In this document: positions 1 through 7,064 of the stretch, piece by piece
Position numbering within the stretch: the stretch's first letter is position 1
Layout of the letters: each line of letters starts with the position of its first letter
Notes under the pieces: generated by a model
Seen by the model: only the letters and a program-made list of their open reading frames with translations
Database searches by the model: none
Told to the model about the DNA's origin: nothing
Translations under genes and position numbers: made by a program
Origin: Christensenella sp.
Lineage (GTDB): Bacteria > Bacillota > Clostridia > Christensenellales > Maliibacteriaceae
Direction: 5' to 3'
Assembly: GCA_019420085.1 (NCBI GenBank)
Contig: JAHZHV010000257.1
Location: forward strand, 1-9,318
DNA length: 9,318 nt

Positions 1-1764
1 TGCCGCTCGCTGCACCTGGAACTGGCTGCGGTATAGGCGTGCATACAGACCGTCCTGTTTGAGCAACTGCGCATGCGTGCCCTGTTCCCGGATTTTTCCC
101 GCTTCCATAACCAGAATAACGTCCGCATCCGCAATGGTAGAGAGCCGGTGTGCCACAATGAAACTGGTACGTCCCTGCATCAGTTTTGCAAACGCCCGCT
201 GAATTTTGATTTCCGTTCTGGTATCGATCGAACTGGTTGCCTCGTCCAGAATCAGCATCGGCGGCAGCGCCAGCATGACGCGCGCAATGCACAAAAGCTG
301 CATCTGTCCCTGCGACAGATTCCCGCTATCCTGTGAAATCACGGTATCATATCCCTGCGGCAGCCTGCGAATGAAGGAATCCGCATGCACGGCGCGGCAT
401 GCCGCCTCAATCTGTGCGCGGGACGCCTGGGGATTTGCAATGGCAATATTGTTTGCCACCGTATCCGTCATCAGCCAGGTATCCTGCAGGACCATGCCGT
501 AATTTGCACGCAGGCTTTGCCGGGTGATGTCGCGGATATCCGTTCCATCGATGCAGATTTTACCGCCGTTTACGTCATAAAAGCGCATCAAAAGATTGAT
601 CAGCGTCGTCTTTCCGCATCCCGTAGGTCCGACAATCGCTACGCGCATTCCCGGCTTTACGTGCAGATTCAGATCCTGGATCAGCGTCGTATCCGTCCGA
701 TAGGAAAAATCCACATGCTGCATGTCAACGGCGCCTTTTACATCCGCCAGCACACAGGCGTCTTCCCGCTCAGGCGTCTGCGGCGTCTCGTCAATCAGGG
801 CAAACAGCCGTGCAGCGCATGCAATGGCATTCTGCATCTCGGTCACGACACCGGAAATTTCATTAAACGGCTTTGTATACTGATTGGCGTAATTCAAAAA
901 CACGGACAGGCTTCCCACGCTCATCGCGCCGGAGAGCACCGACAACGTACCCGCAATGCCGACTCCCGCATAGACCAATGCATTGACAAAACGCGTAACC
1001 GGATTGGTGATGGACGAAAAGAAAATCGCGCGCAGGGAATGTTCCCGCAGCGTCTGATTGATTTGATCAAAGCGCCGCAGCATCTGTTTTTCCTGTGAAA
1101 ATGCCTGTATCATCTTCTCGTTCGCCACCGTCTCGTCGATCAATGCCGTCTGCTCGGCGCGTGCAGACGACTGCAGCGCAAACATGCGATACGTCCGTTT
1201 GGCGATAAACGAAGCCGCAAACAGCGATACCGGCGTAATCAGTACAACCACGGCCGCAACGCCCGCCCGAATGCGGAACATGAAAACAAGCGTTCCGATA
1301 ATCGTCAAAACACCGGTAAACAGCTGCGTAAATCCCATCAAAAGTCCATCGCAGAACTGTTCCGCATCGGCAATGAGCGTGCTGACGATCTGCCCGACGG
1401 GACGCGAATCCATGTATGTAAGCGGCAGCTGCTGCAGCTTTTCAAATGCCGCGCAACGCAGATCGCGTACCGTTTGATAGGTAATGGCGTTATTTAACCG
1501 GTTCATTGCCCACTGTACAAGTCCGGTCGCGGCAACCGTCATGCAAAACACCAGCAAAATCCGTATCACGGATGGAAAATCCACGTTCCCCTGTGCGATG
1601 ATCGCATCAATGGCGCGTCCGCTTAAAATGGGCGCATACAGTGTCAGCACAACGGTCACAAGCGCTGTCATTAAAGAAAGTGCAATCCTGCCTCGATACG
1701 GCTTTAAACTGCGCAGAATGCGCCGCACGGTATCCGCATTTTTCAACGTTTTTTTCGTTTTCAT
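1..1764 (-). CDS. ABC exporter half-transporter, canonical-ATPase subunit (3' end cut by window edge)
   Basis: This is a membrane domain fused to an ATPase domain, one half of a heterodimeric multidrug-type exporter acting in the cytoplasmic membrane. The minus strand is open for 588 codons from an ATG at 1764 to the left edge without a stop. That is already close to full family length, so only a few residues are probably missing. About six hydrophobic helices lie in residues 28-300. The ATPase domain shows Walker A GPTGCGKTT (379-387), Q-loop Gln427, signature LSQGQ (483-487), Walker B MLILDE with catalytic Glu508, and switch His539. The signature deviates from LSGGQ, whereas Walker B and the His are intact. 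The start is supported by AGGAGG seven bases upstream. Its ATG overlaps the TGA of the upstream partner gene (ATGA), indicating translational coupling. By analogy with TM287/TM288 it is the TM288-like subunit. The substrate cannot be read from the sequence. Confidence 0.93.
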   Translation of the reverse strand, partial: MKTKKTLKNADTVRRILRSLKPYRGRIALSLMTALVTVVLTLYAPILSGRAIDAIIAQGNVDFPSVIRILLVFCMTVAATGLVQWAMNRLNNAITYQTVRDLRCAAFEKLQQLPLTYMDSRPVGQIVSTLIADAEQFCDGLLMGFTQLFTGVLTIIGTLVFMFRIRAGVAAVVVLITPVSLFAASFIAKRTYRMFALQSSARAEQTALIDETVANEKMIQAFSQEKQMLRRFDQINQTLREHSLRAIFFSSITNPVTRFVNALVYAGVGIAGTLSVLSGAMSVGSLSVFLNYANQYTKPFNEISGVVTEMQNAIACAARLFALIDETPQTPEREDACVLADVKGAVDMQHVDFSYRTDTTLIQDLNLHVKPGMRVAIVGPTGCGKTTLINLLMRFYDVNGGKICIDGTDIRDITRQSLRANYGMVLQDTWLMTDTVANNIAIANPQASRAQIEAACRAVHADSFIRRLPQGYDTVISQDSGNLSQGQMQLLCIARVMLALPPMLILDEATSSIDTRTEIKIQRAFAKLMQGRTSFIVAHRLSTIADADVILVMEAGKIREQGTHAQLLKQDGLYARLYRSQFQVQRAA

Positions 1765-3485
1765 GCCGTTTCCTCCTGCGCATGCTGCGACAAATAAATC
1801 TCACGATATACCTGACAATCGCGCAGCAGCGTCTCATGCGTTCCCATGCCGGCGATCCTGCCTTCCTCCAGTACAACAATCAAATCAGCATTCTGAACCG
1901 AAGCCGTCCGCTGTGACACAAGCACCACTGTCTGCTGCCTGCCGCTTGATGCGATTGCCTGACGCAGGGCTGCGTCCGTTGCATAGTCAAGCGCCGACAT
2001 GCTGTCATCCAGAATCAGAATCGGCGCCCGGCGCACCAGCGCCCGTGCAATGGTCAGCCGCTGACGCTGCCCGCCGGAAAGATTGCGCGCGCCCTGTTCA
2101 ACCTGCGCATCCAGTCCGCCCGGCCGCTGCATGACAAATTCCGTCGCCTGCGCCATATCCAGCGCTTCCCGCAGCGCCGCTTCATCCGCATCCGGCTGCC
2201 CCATGCACAGGTTTTCGCGGATACTGCCGCGAAGAAGCGCCGCACGCTGCGGTACAAGCGCAATTTTGTGCCGCAATGCCTGTTCATCCCAGTCCTGCAC
2301 ATCCACGCCTTCCACCGACACACTGCCCTCCCGCGGCAGATAATAACCGCCGATCATCTGAACAAGCGTGGATTTGCCCGCGCCTGTGGCGCCGATAATG
2401 CCGACGGTTTGTCCCCGTTGAATTTGAAAGTTCAAATCATGCAGGCAGTCCTGCGCCGCGCCGTCATAACGCATGGACACATGTGAAAATGAAATTGCCG
2501 GCGCATCCTGTTTTCCCCGGGTGACATCGCCGCCCGTATGCCGCGCCGACAGCGCAAGTACCTGCTGCACACGTCTGCCGCTTGCTGCCGCGCGCGTCAT
2601 GGTGACGATCAGATTCGCCATCTTGATCAGTTCCGTTAAAATCAGCAGCATGTAGTTAACCAGCGCAACGACCAGCCCCTGCGTCAAAGCACCCGTATCC
2701 ACGCGCCATGCACCGACATAAATCAAAACCGCCAGCGCGAAGTTCAGCAGCACATACGTCATCGGGTTCATCAAAACGGAAATGCGCCCCACCTCAAGCT
2801 GCGCATCCGCCAAAGCATCGTTCTGCCGCCGAAACGACGCCGCCTGTCTTTCTTCCTGTGAAAACGCACGGATGACGCGCACACCGCTTAAATTCTCACG
2901 CGCCGTGCGCAAAACGCCGTCCAGCTTTTCCTGCACCGCGCCGTAGCGCGGCAGCGTGACAAGCAAAATCCAAAACACAACCGCGCACAAAACAGGAATT
3001 ACAACCGCAAAAACCAGTGCCGCGCGCACGTCAATGCAAAAAGCGGCCGCCATTGCGCCAAAGACGACAAAGGGTGAACGCAAAAATAAGCGCAGTGTCA
3101 AATTCACGCCGTTTTGCAGCTGGTTGACATCGCTGGTCAGGCGCGTAATCAGCGTCGCACTTCCCTGCCGGTCCAGCTGGGAATAGGACAGCTGTCCAAC
3201 GCGTTCAAACAGCGCATGCCGCACATCCGCAGCAAAGCCGACCGCCGCACGCGCTGCAAACCACTGCGCCGTAACGGAGCAGATAAGCCCCACCGCAGCC
3301 AGTCCAACAAGCAATATGCCCATACGCAAAATGTACGGGGAATCTGCGTTTTGCACGCCGCGATCAATCATCGCTGCCATAACAAACGGCACACATAATT
3401 CAAGCGCCGCCTCTATTAGCTTAAAAAGCGGCCCCAAAATGCTTTCCTTTGCGTAAGGCTTCAGATAAATCAAAAGTTTGCGCAT
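1761..3485 (-). CDS. ABC exporter half-transporter, degenerate-ATPase subunit
   Basis: This 574-residue membrane-plus-ATPase protein is the first gene of the exporter operon and partner of the overlapping downstream gene. Hydrophobic helices fall at roughly residues 15-40, 52-75, 135-178 and 245-290. The ATPase domain has Walker A GATGAGKST (365-373), Q-loop Gln413, and a canonical LSGGQ signature (469-473). Walker B is ILILDD, with Asp494 where the catalytic Glu should be, and the switch His is replaced by Gln525. These are the changes known from the degenerate subunit of heterodimeric exporters such as TM287. In the predicted dimer the complete catalytic site would pair this LSGGQ with Walker A/B of the other protein. 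The start at 3485 has GGAGG ten bases upstream and gives the usual short N-terminal tail (MRKLLIYLKPY). Likely an efflux pump for drugs or metabolites; substrate unknown. Confidence 0.94.
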   Translation of the reverse strand: MRKLLIYLKPYAKESILGPLFKLIEAALELCVPFVMAAMIDRGVQNADSPYILRMGILLVGLAAVGLICSVTAQWFAARAAVGFAADVRHALFERVGQLSYSQLDRQGSATLITRLTSDVNQLQNGVNLTLRLFLRSPFVVFGAMAAAFCIDVRAALVFAVVIPVLCAVVFWILLVTLPRYGAVQEKLDGVLRTARENLSGVRVIRAFSQEERQAASFRRQNDALADAQLEVGRISVLMNPMTYVLLNFALAVLIYVGAWRVDTGALTQGLVVALVNYMLLILTELIKMANLIVTMTRAAASGRRVQQVLALSARHTGGDVTRGKQDAPAISFSHVSMRYDGAAQDCLHDLNFQIQRGQTVGIIGATGAGKSTLVQMIGGYYLPREGSVSVEGVDVQDWDEQALRHKIALVPQRAALLRGSIRENLCMGQPDADEAALREALDMAQATEFVMQRPGGLDAQVEQGARNLSGGQRQRLTIARALVRRAPILILDDSMSALDYATDAALRQAIASSGRQQTVVLVSQRTASVQNADLIVVLEEGRIAGMGTHETLLRDCQVYREIYLSQHAQEETA

Positions 3486-3514
3486 TCAATCCATGCCTCC
3501 GGGTTCTGCGTTTA

Positions 3515-3531
3515 CAGGTCCTGTTTACCTG
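3515..3531 (-). other. Small inverted repeat in the ABC operon leader
   Basis: CAGGT (3515-3519) and ACCTG (3527-3531) could form a five-pair stem with a seven-base loop near the 5' end of the predicted ABC mRNA. A second, overlapping repeat, ACAGG-T-CCTGT (3514-3524), and a repeated GTTTAC (3510 and 3523) lie in the same place. These may be a small operator, a leader hairpin, or chance. Confidence 0.25.
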
Positions 3532-3538
3532 CATCATC

Positions 3539-3567
3539 AGCATAACGCGCTTTTTCCCATATTGCAA
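3539..3567 (-). promoter_or_regulatory. Predicted promoter of the ABC exporter operon
   Basis: On the minus strand a -35 TTGCAA (3567-3562) and a -10 TATGCT (3544-3539) are separated by exactly 17 bases. Each matches the sigma-A consensus at four of six positions. Transcription would start near 3532, giving a leader of about 47 bases before the ATG at 3485. The modest match fits a promoter that needs an activator such as the divergent LysR protein. Confidence 0.55.
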
Positions 3568-3587
3568 ATACATAAAAAATGTGTTAC

Positions 3588-3606
3588 CTATATGATATTC
3601 ATATAG
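3588..3606. promoter_or_regulatory. Palindromic LysR-type operator (T-N11-A box)
   Basis: CTATATGA and TCATATAG form perfect 8-base arms around TAT; after one mismatch two further pairs extend the dyad to 3585-3609. It contains a symmetrical T-N11-A (3591 to 3603), the usual core of LysR-family sites. Its centre (3597) lies about 65 bases upstream of the predicted ABC start site, the standard location of a LysR recognition site. It also lies about 20 bases upstream of the LysR start codon, so binding could control the regulator's own gene as well. Confidence 0.6.
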
Positions 3607-3626
3607 ATATAAAGGATGATGTGCTT

Positions 3627-4541
3627 ATGGTATTGAAACGTCTGGAATACTTTGTCGCCGTCGTGGACGCAGGCAGCATTTCAGCGGCAGCACGTACGCT
3701 GCACCTGTCCCAGCCGCCGCTGAGCGCACAAATCCGCCTTCTGGAGGAGGAAATGGGGTGTCCGCTTTTGCAGCGCGGCACACGCAGCGTCCGCGTCACA
3801 CCGGCAGGGCGCATTCTCTATGAACGCGCCATCGCGCTGCTTGGCCAGTGCGAGGCAACCATGCGCGCCGTACAGGATTATCGAAACGGCGAAGCGGGAA
3901 CACTGCATGTAGGTGTGATCTCCTCTGTTGCAAACGGAGATTTTGCCGACTGGGCGGCATCCTTTCAGCAGACATTTTCGGCCTGTCACATGCGCATCAC
4001 GGAGGCCAATACATACCGCTTGATTGATGCCGTACGCCAACGCGGTGTAGAACTTGCCATTGTACGCACGCCCTATACGGCGCCTGAACTAAAAGCTATA
4101 CCGCTGACATGGCAGGATACCTATGCCGTGACAACACAACCTTTTGACGGTGCACAGAATGCAGATTCCGTAACCGTACCCATGCTCTGTACGCAGCCTC
4201 TCATTGTATACCGTCGTTGGGAACCCATCGTCACGGAAGCATTTGCCGCGCTTGGATGCAGTGCGAAAATCCGATTTGTCTGCGACGATGCGCGCACCTG
4301 CGCAGCGCTGGCTGCGCGCGGCGCAGGCTGTGCCCTTGTCCCCGCTTCCGCATTATCGGCGCATGATACCTCTGTTTCACTGCATCGCTACCGCGTCAAC
4401 AGCACAATGCTTCGTTCCCGCGTTGACATTCTCTTTGATGCGCATGTATATTGCAGTACGCTGGCACAGCGTTTTATTGACCATGTCTGCACGCAGGCAA
4501 AACAGCCGCCCGCAGCACAACCTGCGGACGGCCCTGTCTGA
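3627..4541 (+). CDS. LysR-family transcriptional regulator
   Basis: A 304-residue DNA-binding regulator of normal LysR length. The N-terminal winged helix-turn-helix is clear: EYFVAVVDAGSISAAARTLH, then LSQPPLSAQIRLLEEEMG and the typical LLQRGTRSVRVTPAG wing (about residues 7-62). It is followed by an inducer-binding domain from about residue 90 to 290, starting GTLHVGVISS. The frame is open for 16 codons further upstream, but the ATG at 3627 is preferred because it has AAAGGA upstream and gives the family's usual start; the extension would overlap the operator palindrome. The gene is divergent from the ABC exporter operon, the common arrangement for a LysR protein and its target. The C-terminal tail is proline- and alanine-rich and is encoded by a GC-rich hairpin that may terminate the opposing gene. 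The inducer is unknown. Confidence 0.93.
   Translation: MVLKRLEYFVAVVDAGSISAAARTLHLSQPPLSAQIRLLEEEMGCPLLQRGTRSVRVTPAGRILYERAIALLGQCEATMRAVQDYRNGEAGTLHVGVISSVANGDFADWAASFQQTFSACHMRITEANTYRLIDAVRQRGVELAIVRTPYTAPELKAIPLTWQDTYAVTTQPFDGAQNADSVTVPMLCTQPLIVYRRWEPIVTEAFAALGCSAKIRFVCDDARTCAALAARGAGCALVPASALSAHDTSVSLHRYRVNSTMLRSRVDILFDAHVYCSTLAQRFIDHVCTQAKQPPAAQPADGPV
4499..4532 (-). terminator. Probable terminator of the TspO gene, inside the LysR 3' end
   Basis: The arms 4505-4515 and 4522-4532 form an 11-pair GC-rich stem with one mismatch and a six-base loop. Read on the minus strand it is followed by TGTTTTG, a short U tract, and begins 16 bases after the tspO stop. On the plus strand no T run follows it, so it is not an obvious terminator for the LysR gene. 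The short U tract makes it weaker than the others in this window. Confidence 0.45.
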
Positions 4542-4547
4542 CATATT

Positions 4548-5027
4548 CTAATTCAGCAGCGCTGTTCCAATATTCAAATAGGTTGCAAAAAGCAGCCACA
4601 AAAGATAGGGGACAAGCAGCCATCCGGCTGCAGGATTGATATGATAAAATCGACGCATTGTACCGACCACCAATGCGATCAGCACGACCAATACGACGAC
4701 GGCAGCCCACAAGGCGCCAAAACGGAAATAGACAATGGGCCACAAGGCGTTCACAAACAACTGGGCGGCATACCATGTCAATGCTTCACGAACCTGCTGG
4801 CGGGGCGCATCTGATTTAAATACCAAATATGCCGCAATTGCCATCAACGCATATAAAATTGTCCATGCAATACCAAATACGGCACCGGGCGGTGAAAGCG
4901 GCGGCCGCTGCAGCTCGGCATACCGTGCAGCGGAATCGCCGCTTAACAGTGCCGCGAGAAGTCCCACGCCTTCCGTAACTGCGATAAAAGCCAATAATGT
5001 CAATCCATGACGTATCTTTTCTTTCAT
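4548..5027 (-). CDS. tspO: TspO/MBR family membrane protein (tryptophan-rich sensory protein)
   Basis: A 159-residue protein of standard TspO length, with about five membrane helices and very little outside them. Family features visible are the first-loop RPPLSPPGAVFGIAWTILYALM (residues 41-62), NALWPIVYFRFG (93-104), and the final-helix PYLLWLLFATYLN (140-152). TspO proteins are known to bind porphyrins and sterols and have been linked to tetrapyrrole handling and stress responses; the ligand here is unknown. The start is the ATG at 5027, with GAGG eight bases upstream. An in-frame GTG at 5036 lies inside this ribosome binding site and is not used in my call. It is convergent with the LysR gene (6-base gap) and divergent from the MFS gene, so it is probably transcribed alone. 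Confidence 0.92.
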   Translation of the reverse strand: MKEKIRHGLTLLAFIAVTEGVGLLAALLSGDSAARYAELQRPPLSPPGAVFGIAWTILYALMAIAAYLVFKSDAPRQQVREALTWYAAQLFVNALWPIVYFRFGALWAAVVVLVVLIALVVGTMRRFYHINPAAGWLLVPYLLWLLFATYLNIGTALLN

Positions 5028-5061
5028 AATCTGCACCTCATACTTTCACAGATGTTCTGTT

Positions 5062-5089
5062 TTTATGAGGATACGCAGATGAATCGCAA
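5062..5089 (-). promoter_or_regulatory. Possible promoter of tspO
   Basis: Minus-strand TTGCGA (5089-5084) and CATAAA (5067-5062) are spaced 16 bases apart, each four of six to consensus. Transcription would start near 5055, a sensible distance before the ATG at 5027. A weak match, kept because it is the best in the gap. Confidence 0.3.
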
Positions 5090-5105
5090 AACATGCGTTT
5101 GCCAT

Positions 5106-5126
5106 GCAATTGCTTCAAAGCATTGC
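5106..5126. promoter_or_regulatory. Imperfect inverted repeat overlapping the MFS -35 region
   Basis: GCAATTGCTT (5106-5115) and AAGCATTGC (5118-5126) are inverted copies around CA, with one extra T in the left arm. The right arm covers the first bases of the predicted -35 box of the MFS promoter, a position suited to a repressor or activator. No known regulator site is recognised. Confidence 0.3.
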
Positions 5127-5151
5127 CGTCATGTCACAAGCACGTTATACT
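5123..5151 (+). promoter_or_regulatory. Predicted promoter of the MFS transporter gene
   Basis: TTGCCG (5123-5128) and TATACT (5146-5151) are separated by 17 bases; the -10 matches consensus at five of six positions. The start site would be near 5158, about 30 bases before the ATG. Confidence 0.55.
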
Positions 5152-5188
5152 GAAATGGAATTACACACCCTTTGAAAGGAATTTATTC

Positions 5189-6370
5189 ATGATTCATCTG
5201 CTTCTGGTTGTCATCTACCTTTCCTTCATCAGTCTGGGGCTTCCCGACTCTCTTTTAGGCGCTGCATGGCCAAGTATGTATACTGTACTGGGCGTTTCCC
5301 TTTCTGCCGCAGGCATCATTTCAATTCTCATCACAATCTGTACCGTCTTATCAAGTTTGCTCAGCGATCGGATTGTGCGTCGATTTGGCGCAGGACTTGT
5401 CACAGCTGTAAGCGTCGGCATGACGGCAGCTGCTATGTTTGGATTCTCTGCCGCGACACAGTTTTGGATGCTGTGCCTGTGGGCGCTGCCCTATGGCCTT
5501 GGGGCCGGCAGTATCGACGCGGCGCTGAATAACTTTGTTGCGCTGCACTATCACGCGCGACACATGAGCTGGCTGCACTGTTTTTGGGGCGTTGGTGCAG
5601 CGCTTGGCCCCTATATTATGGGCGCCTGTCTGACCGGACAGACCGGCTGGCAGGGCGGATACCGCATCGTCAGTCTTCTGCAATGCGGCCTGACGATACT
5701 GCTTTTTGTCTCTCTTTCGCTATGGAAGCAAAAGGCAACCGCTGAAAATCAGCCCGCGCAAAACACGCGTCCATACCGGATTTCGCAGCTGATCCATCTG
5801 CCCGGCGCCAAAGCCGCGCTTGCCGCATTCTTTTTCTATTGTTCTTTGGAGCTTTCCACCGGACTTTGGGGTGCGACCTATCTGGTACTTGAAAAAGGCA
5901 TACAGGCCGATCGCGCCGCTTCTCTTGTCTCGTTGTTTTTCCTTGGCATTACCGCTGGCCGGCTGATCTGCGGTTTCCTTGCATCCCGCCTGCGCGGCGT
6001 ACAATTGATCCGAATCGGCGAGTGTTTGGCGGCGGCGGCAATCCTCCTGCTTTTCTTGGGCACCAATGCAGTCGTCTGCGGGGCCGCATTGACAGTATTG
6101 GGCATCGGCTGCGCGCCGGTATTCCCGTGCCTGATTCACGATACGCCTCAGCGTGTCGGTGCTGACGCCTCGCAGGCAATGATTGGGCTTCAAATGGCCC
6201 TTGCCTATACCGGAAACACCATCGCACCGCCGGTAATGGGATTGTTTGTCGAGCGTGTTACACCACTTGCATTTACACTGCTGTTATTGCTGTTTTTATG
6301 CTGCCTGGTCGCGATGACGGAATCGCTGCGCCGCCTGGACGGCAGACGCAGCAAAACCGATGCCAAGTAA
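5189..6370 (+). CDS. Major facilitator superfamily transporter
   Basis: A 393-residue, almost wholly hydrophobic protein, of the right length for twelve membrane helices. The first helix carries GLPDSLLGAAWP (17-28), and the loop after helix 2 carries SDRIVRRFG (59-67), a form of the MFS motif A. Then come GLGAGSIDAALNN and WLHCFWGVGAALGPYIMG, a pattern seen in the fucose-permease-like branch of the MFS. A second copy of the fold follows a charged, glutamine-rich central loop. The frame is open 32 codons further upstream, but the ATG at 5189 has AAAGGAA seven bases before it and begins directly at the first helix; the extension would run through the promoter. It is probably transcribed alone from its own promoter to the terminator at 6375. 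The substrate, and whether it imports or exports, cannot be told. Confidence 0.9.
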   Translation: MIHLLLVVIYLSFISLGLPDSLLGAAWPSMYTVLGVSLSAAGIISILITICTVLSSLLSDRIVRRFGAGLVTAVSVGMTAAAMFGFSAATQFWMLCLWALPYGLGAGSIDAALNNFVALHYHARHMSWLHCFWGVGAALGPYIMGACLTGQTGWQGGYRIVSLLQCGLTILLFVSLSLWKQKATAENQPAQNTRPYRISQLIHLPGAKAALAAFFFYCSLELSTGLWGATYLVLEKGIQADRAASLVSLFFLGITAGRLICGFLASRLRGVQLIRIGECLAAAAILLLFLGTNAVVCGAALTVLGIGCAPVFPCLIHDTPQRVGADASQAMIGLQMALAYTGNTIAPPVMGLFVERVTPLAFTLLLLLFLCCLVAMTESLRRLDGRRSKTDAK

Positions 6371-6374
6371 ATAC

Positions 6375-6414
6375 AAAAAGGTGTCGCGCTGTGTAACAGA
6401 GCGACACCTTTTTT
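6375..6414. terminator. Two-way intrinsic terminator shared by the MFS and DUF805 genes
   Basis: GGTGTCGC (6380-6387) pairs with GCGACACC (6401-6408). An inner CTGT/ACAG stem follows beyond a single G-A mismatch, closing on the loop GTA. Five As precede and six Ts follow, so the structure works in both directions. It lies 5 bases after the MFS stop and 10 bases after the end of the opposing gene. Confidence 0.9.
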
Positions 6415-6423
6415 CATGAAACG

Positions 6424-6960
6424 TCAGATAATGCGCGGGCCATACTGATTGTCCGCATCGCTGTCCTTGCAATACTGCACCAGCAAAATAATGGGACCGG
6501 CAAACGGAATCAGGATCATAAAGAACCATGCGCCGCTTTTGCCAATGTCGTGCAGACGACGCCATGCAATCGCAAGGTTCGGCACAAACGTGGCAATTGG
6601 ATACATCCAGCCGATAAAAGGAATGAACACAGCTACGATTCCAACCAAAAAGTTAAACAGGTACGCAAACCAGAACTCGCTGCGCGTGGCACGACCGGAA
6701 AAGTTCGCATAATTGGTAAAAAAGTTCTTAATCGCCTCTCCAAATCCGATTGCACGCACAGGCGGCATACCATACTGATACGCATTATTCTGCGCCGATA
6801 CATTCTGATACGCATCCTGTGCCGGCGCTGCATTCTGCGCATCCTGTGCCGGCGCTGCATTCTGCGCATCCTGTGCACCAGCAGCAGTAATCTGCGCGCC
6901 GCAGCTTGCACAGAACTTCGCATCATCACTGAGTTGATTGCCGCAGTTGGGACAAAACAT
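6424..6960 (-). CDS. Zinc-ribbon DUF805 membrane protein
   Basis: A 178-residue protein in three parts. Residues 3-20 are a zinc ribbon with CPNCG and CASCG (Cys3, 6, 17, 20). Residues 22-65 are an Ala/Gln/Asn-rich linker containing the nine-residue repeat AQDAQNAAP twice in tandem. From about residue 70 it is a DUF805 domain with hydrophobic helices, FSGRATRSEFWF (87-98), RRLHDIGKSG (134-143) and the terminal NQYGPRII. DUF805 has no established biochemical function; the zinc ribbon suggests a cytoplasmic N-terminus that binds a partner or nucleic acid, but this is inference. The ATG at 6960 is chosen because GGAGG lies nine bases upstream; an in-frame TTG at 6966 is only three bases from that site. 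It has its own promoter and ends at the shared terminator. Confidence 0.9.
   Translation of the reverse strand: MFCPNCGNQLSDDAKFCASCGAQITAAGAQDAQNAAPAQDAQNAAPAQDAYQNVSAQNNAYQYGMPPVRAIGFGEAIKNFFTNYANFSGRATRSEFWFAYLFNFLVGIVAVFIPFIGWMYPIATFVPNLAIAWRRLHDIGKSGAWFFMILIPFAGPIILLVQYCKDSDADNQYGPRII
6821..6874 (-). repeat. 27-bp in-frame tandem repeat in the DUF805 gene
   Basis: Two identical 27-base copies lie at 6821-6847 and 6848-6874, and the nine bases before them (6812-6820) match the unit's end. Each copy encodes nine residues of the linker, so gain or loss of a copy would keep the frame. Confidence 0.9.
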
Positions 6961-7012
6961 AACCAATTACCTCCCAAAATATTTGTGCTTTTTTTACATC
7001 TGCACATTGTTC

Positions 7013-7041
7013 ATTATAATCTTTATCCTTATGCAACGCAA
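7013..7041 (-). promoter_or_regulatory. Predicted promoter of the DUF805 gene
   Basis: A perfect -10 TATAAT (7018-7013) follows TTGCGT (7041-7036) after 17 bases on the minus strand. The start would be near 7006, about 46 bases before the ATG at 6960. It sits just after the HAD gene's terminator, so the two minus-strand genes are separate units. Confidence 0.65.
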
Positions 7042-7064
7042 TGCAAAAAATGCCGTTATTCCAG

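Noticed and set aside
385..1098. Long plus-strand open frame opposite the ABC gene
   Set aside because: It is antisense to a clear ABC protein with all motifs; its residues show no domain pattern and it has no ribosome binding site in keeping with neighbours.
1484..2134. Plus-strand open frame spanning the ABC gene overlap
   Set aside because: A GC-rich shadow of two well-supported minus-strand genes, with low-complexity Pro/Ala sequence.
3486..3494. A two-codon minus-strand ORF (ATG GAT TGA) ending directly at the ABC start codon
   Set aside because: Its ATG is one base from GGAGG, too close to be used efficiently; it is most likely chance sequence within the normal spacing to the true start.
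3579..3626. A 16-codon N-terminal extension of the LysR protein
   Set aside because: It covers the operator palindrome and lacks a ribosome binding site; the ATG at 3627 gives the standard LysR N-terminus.
5720..6193. Minus-strand open frame opposite the MFS gene
   Set aside because: It lies wholly inside a transporter with an intact membrane pattern and shows no recognisable domain.
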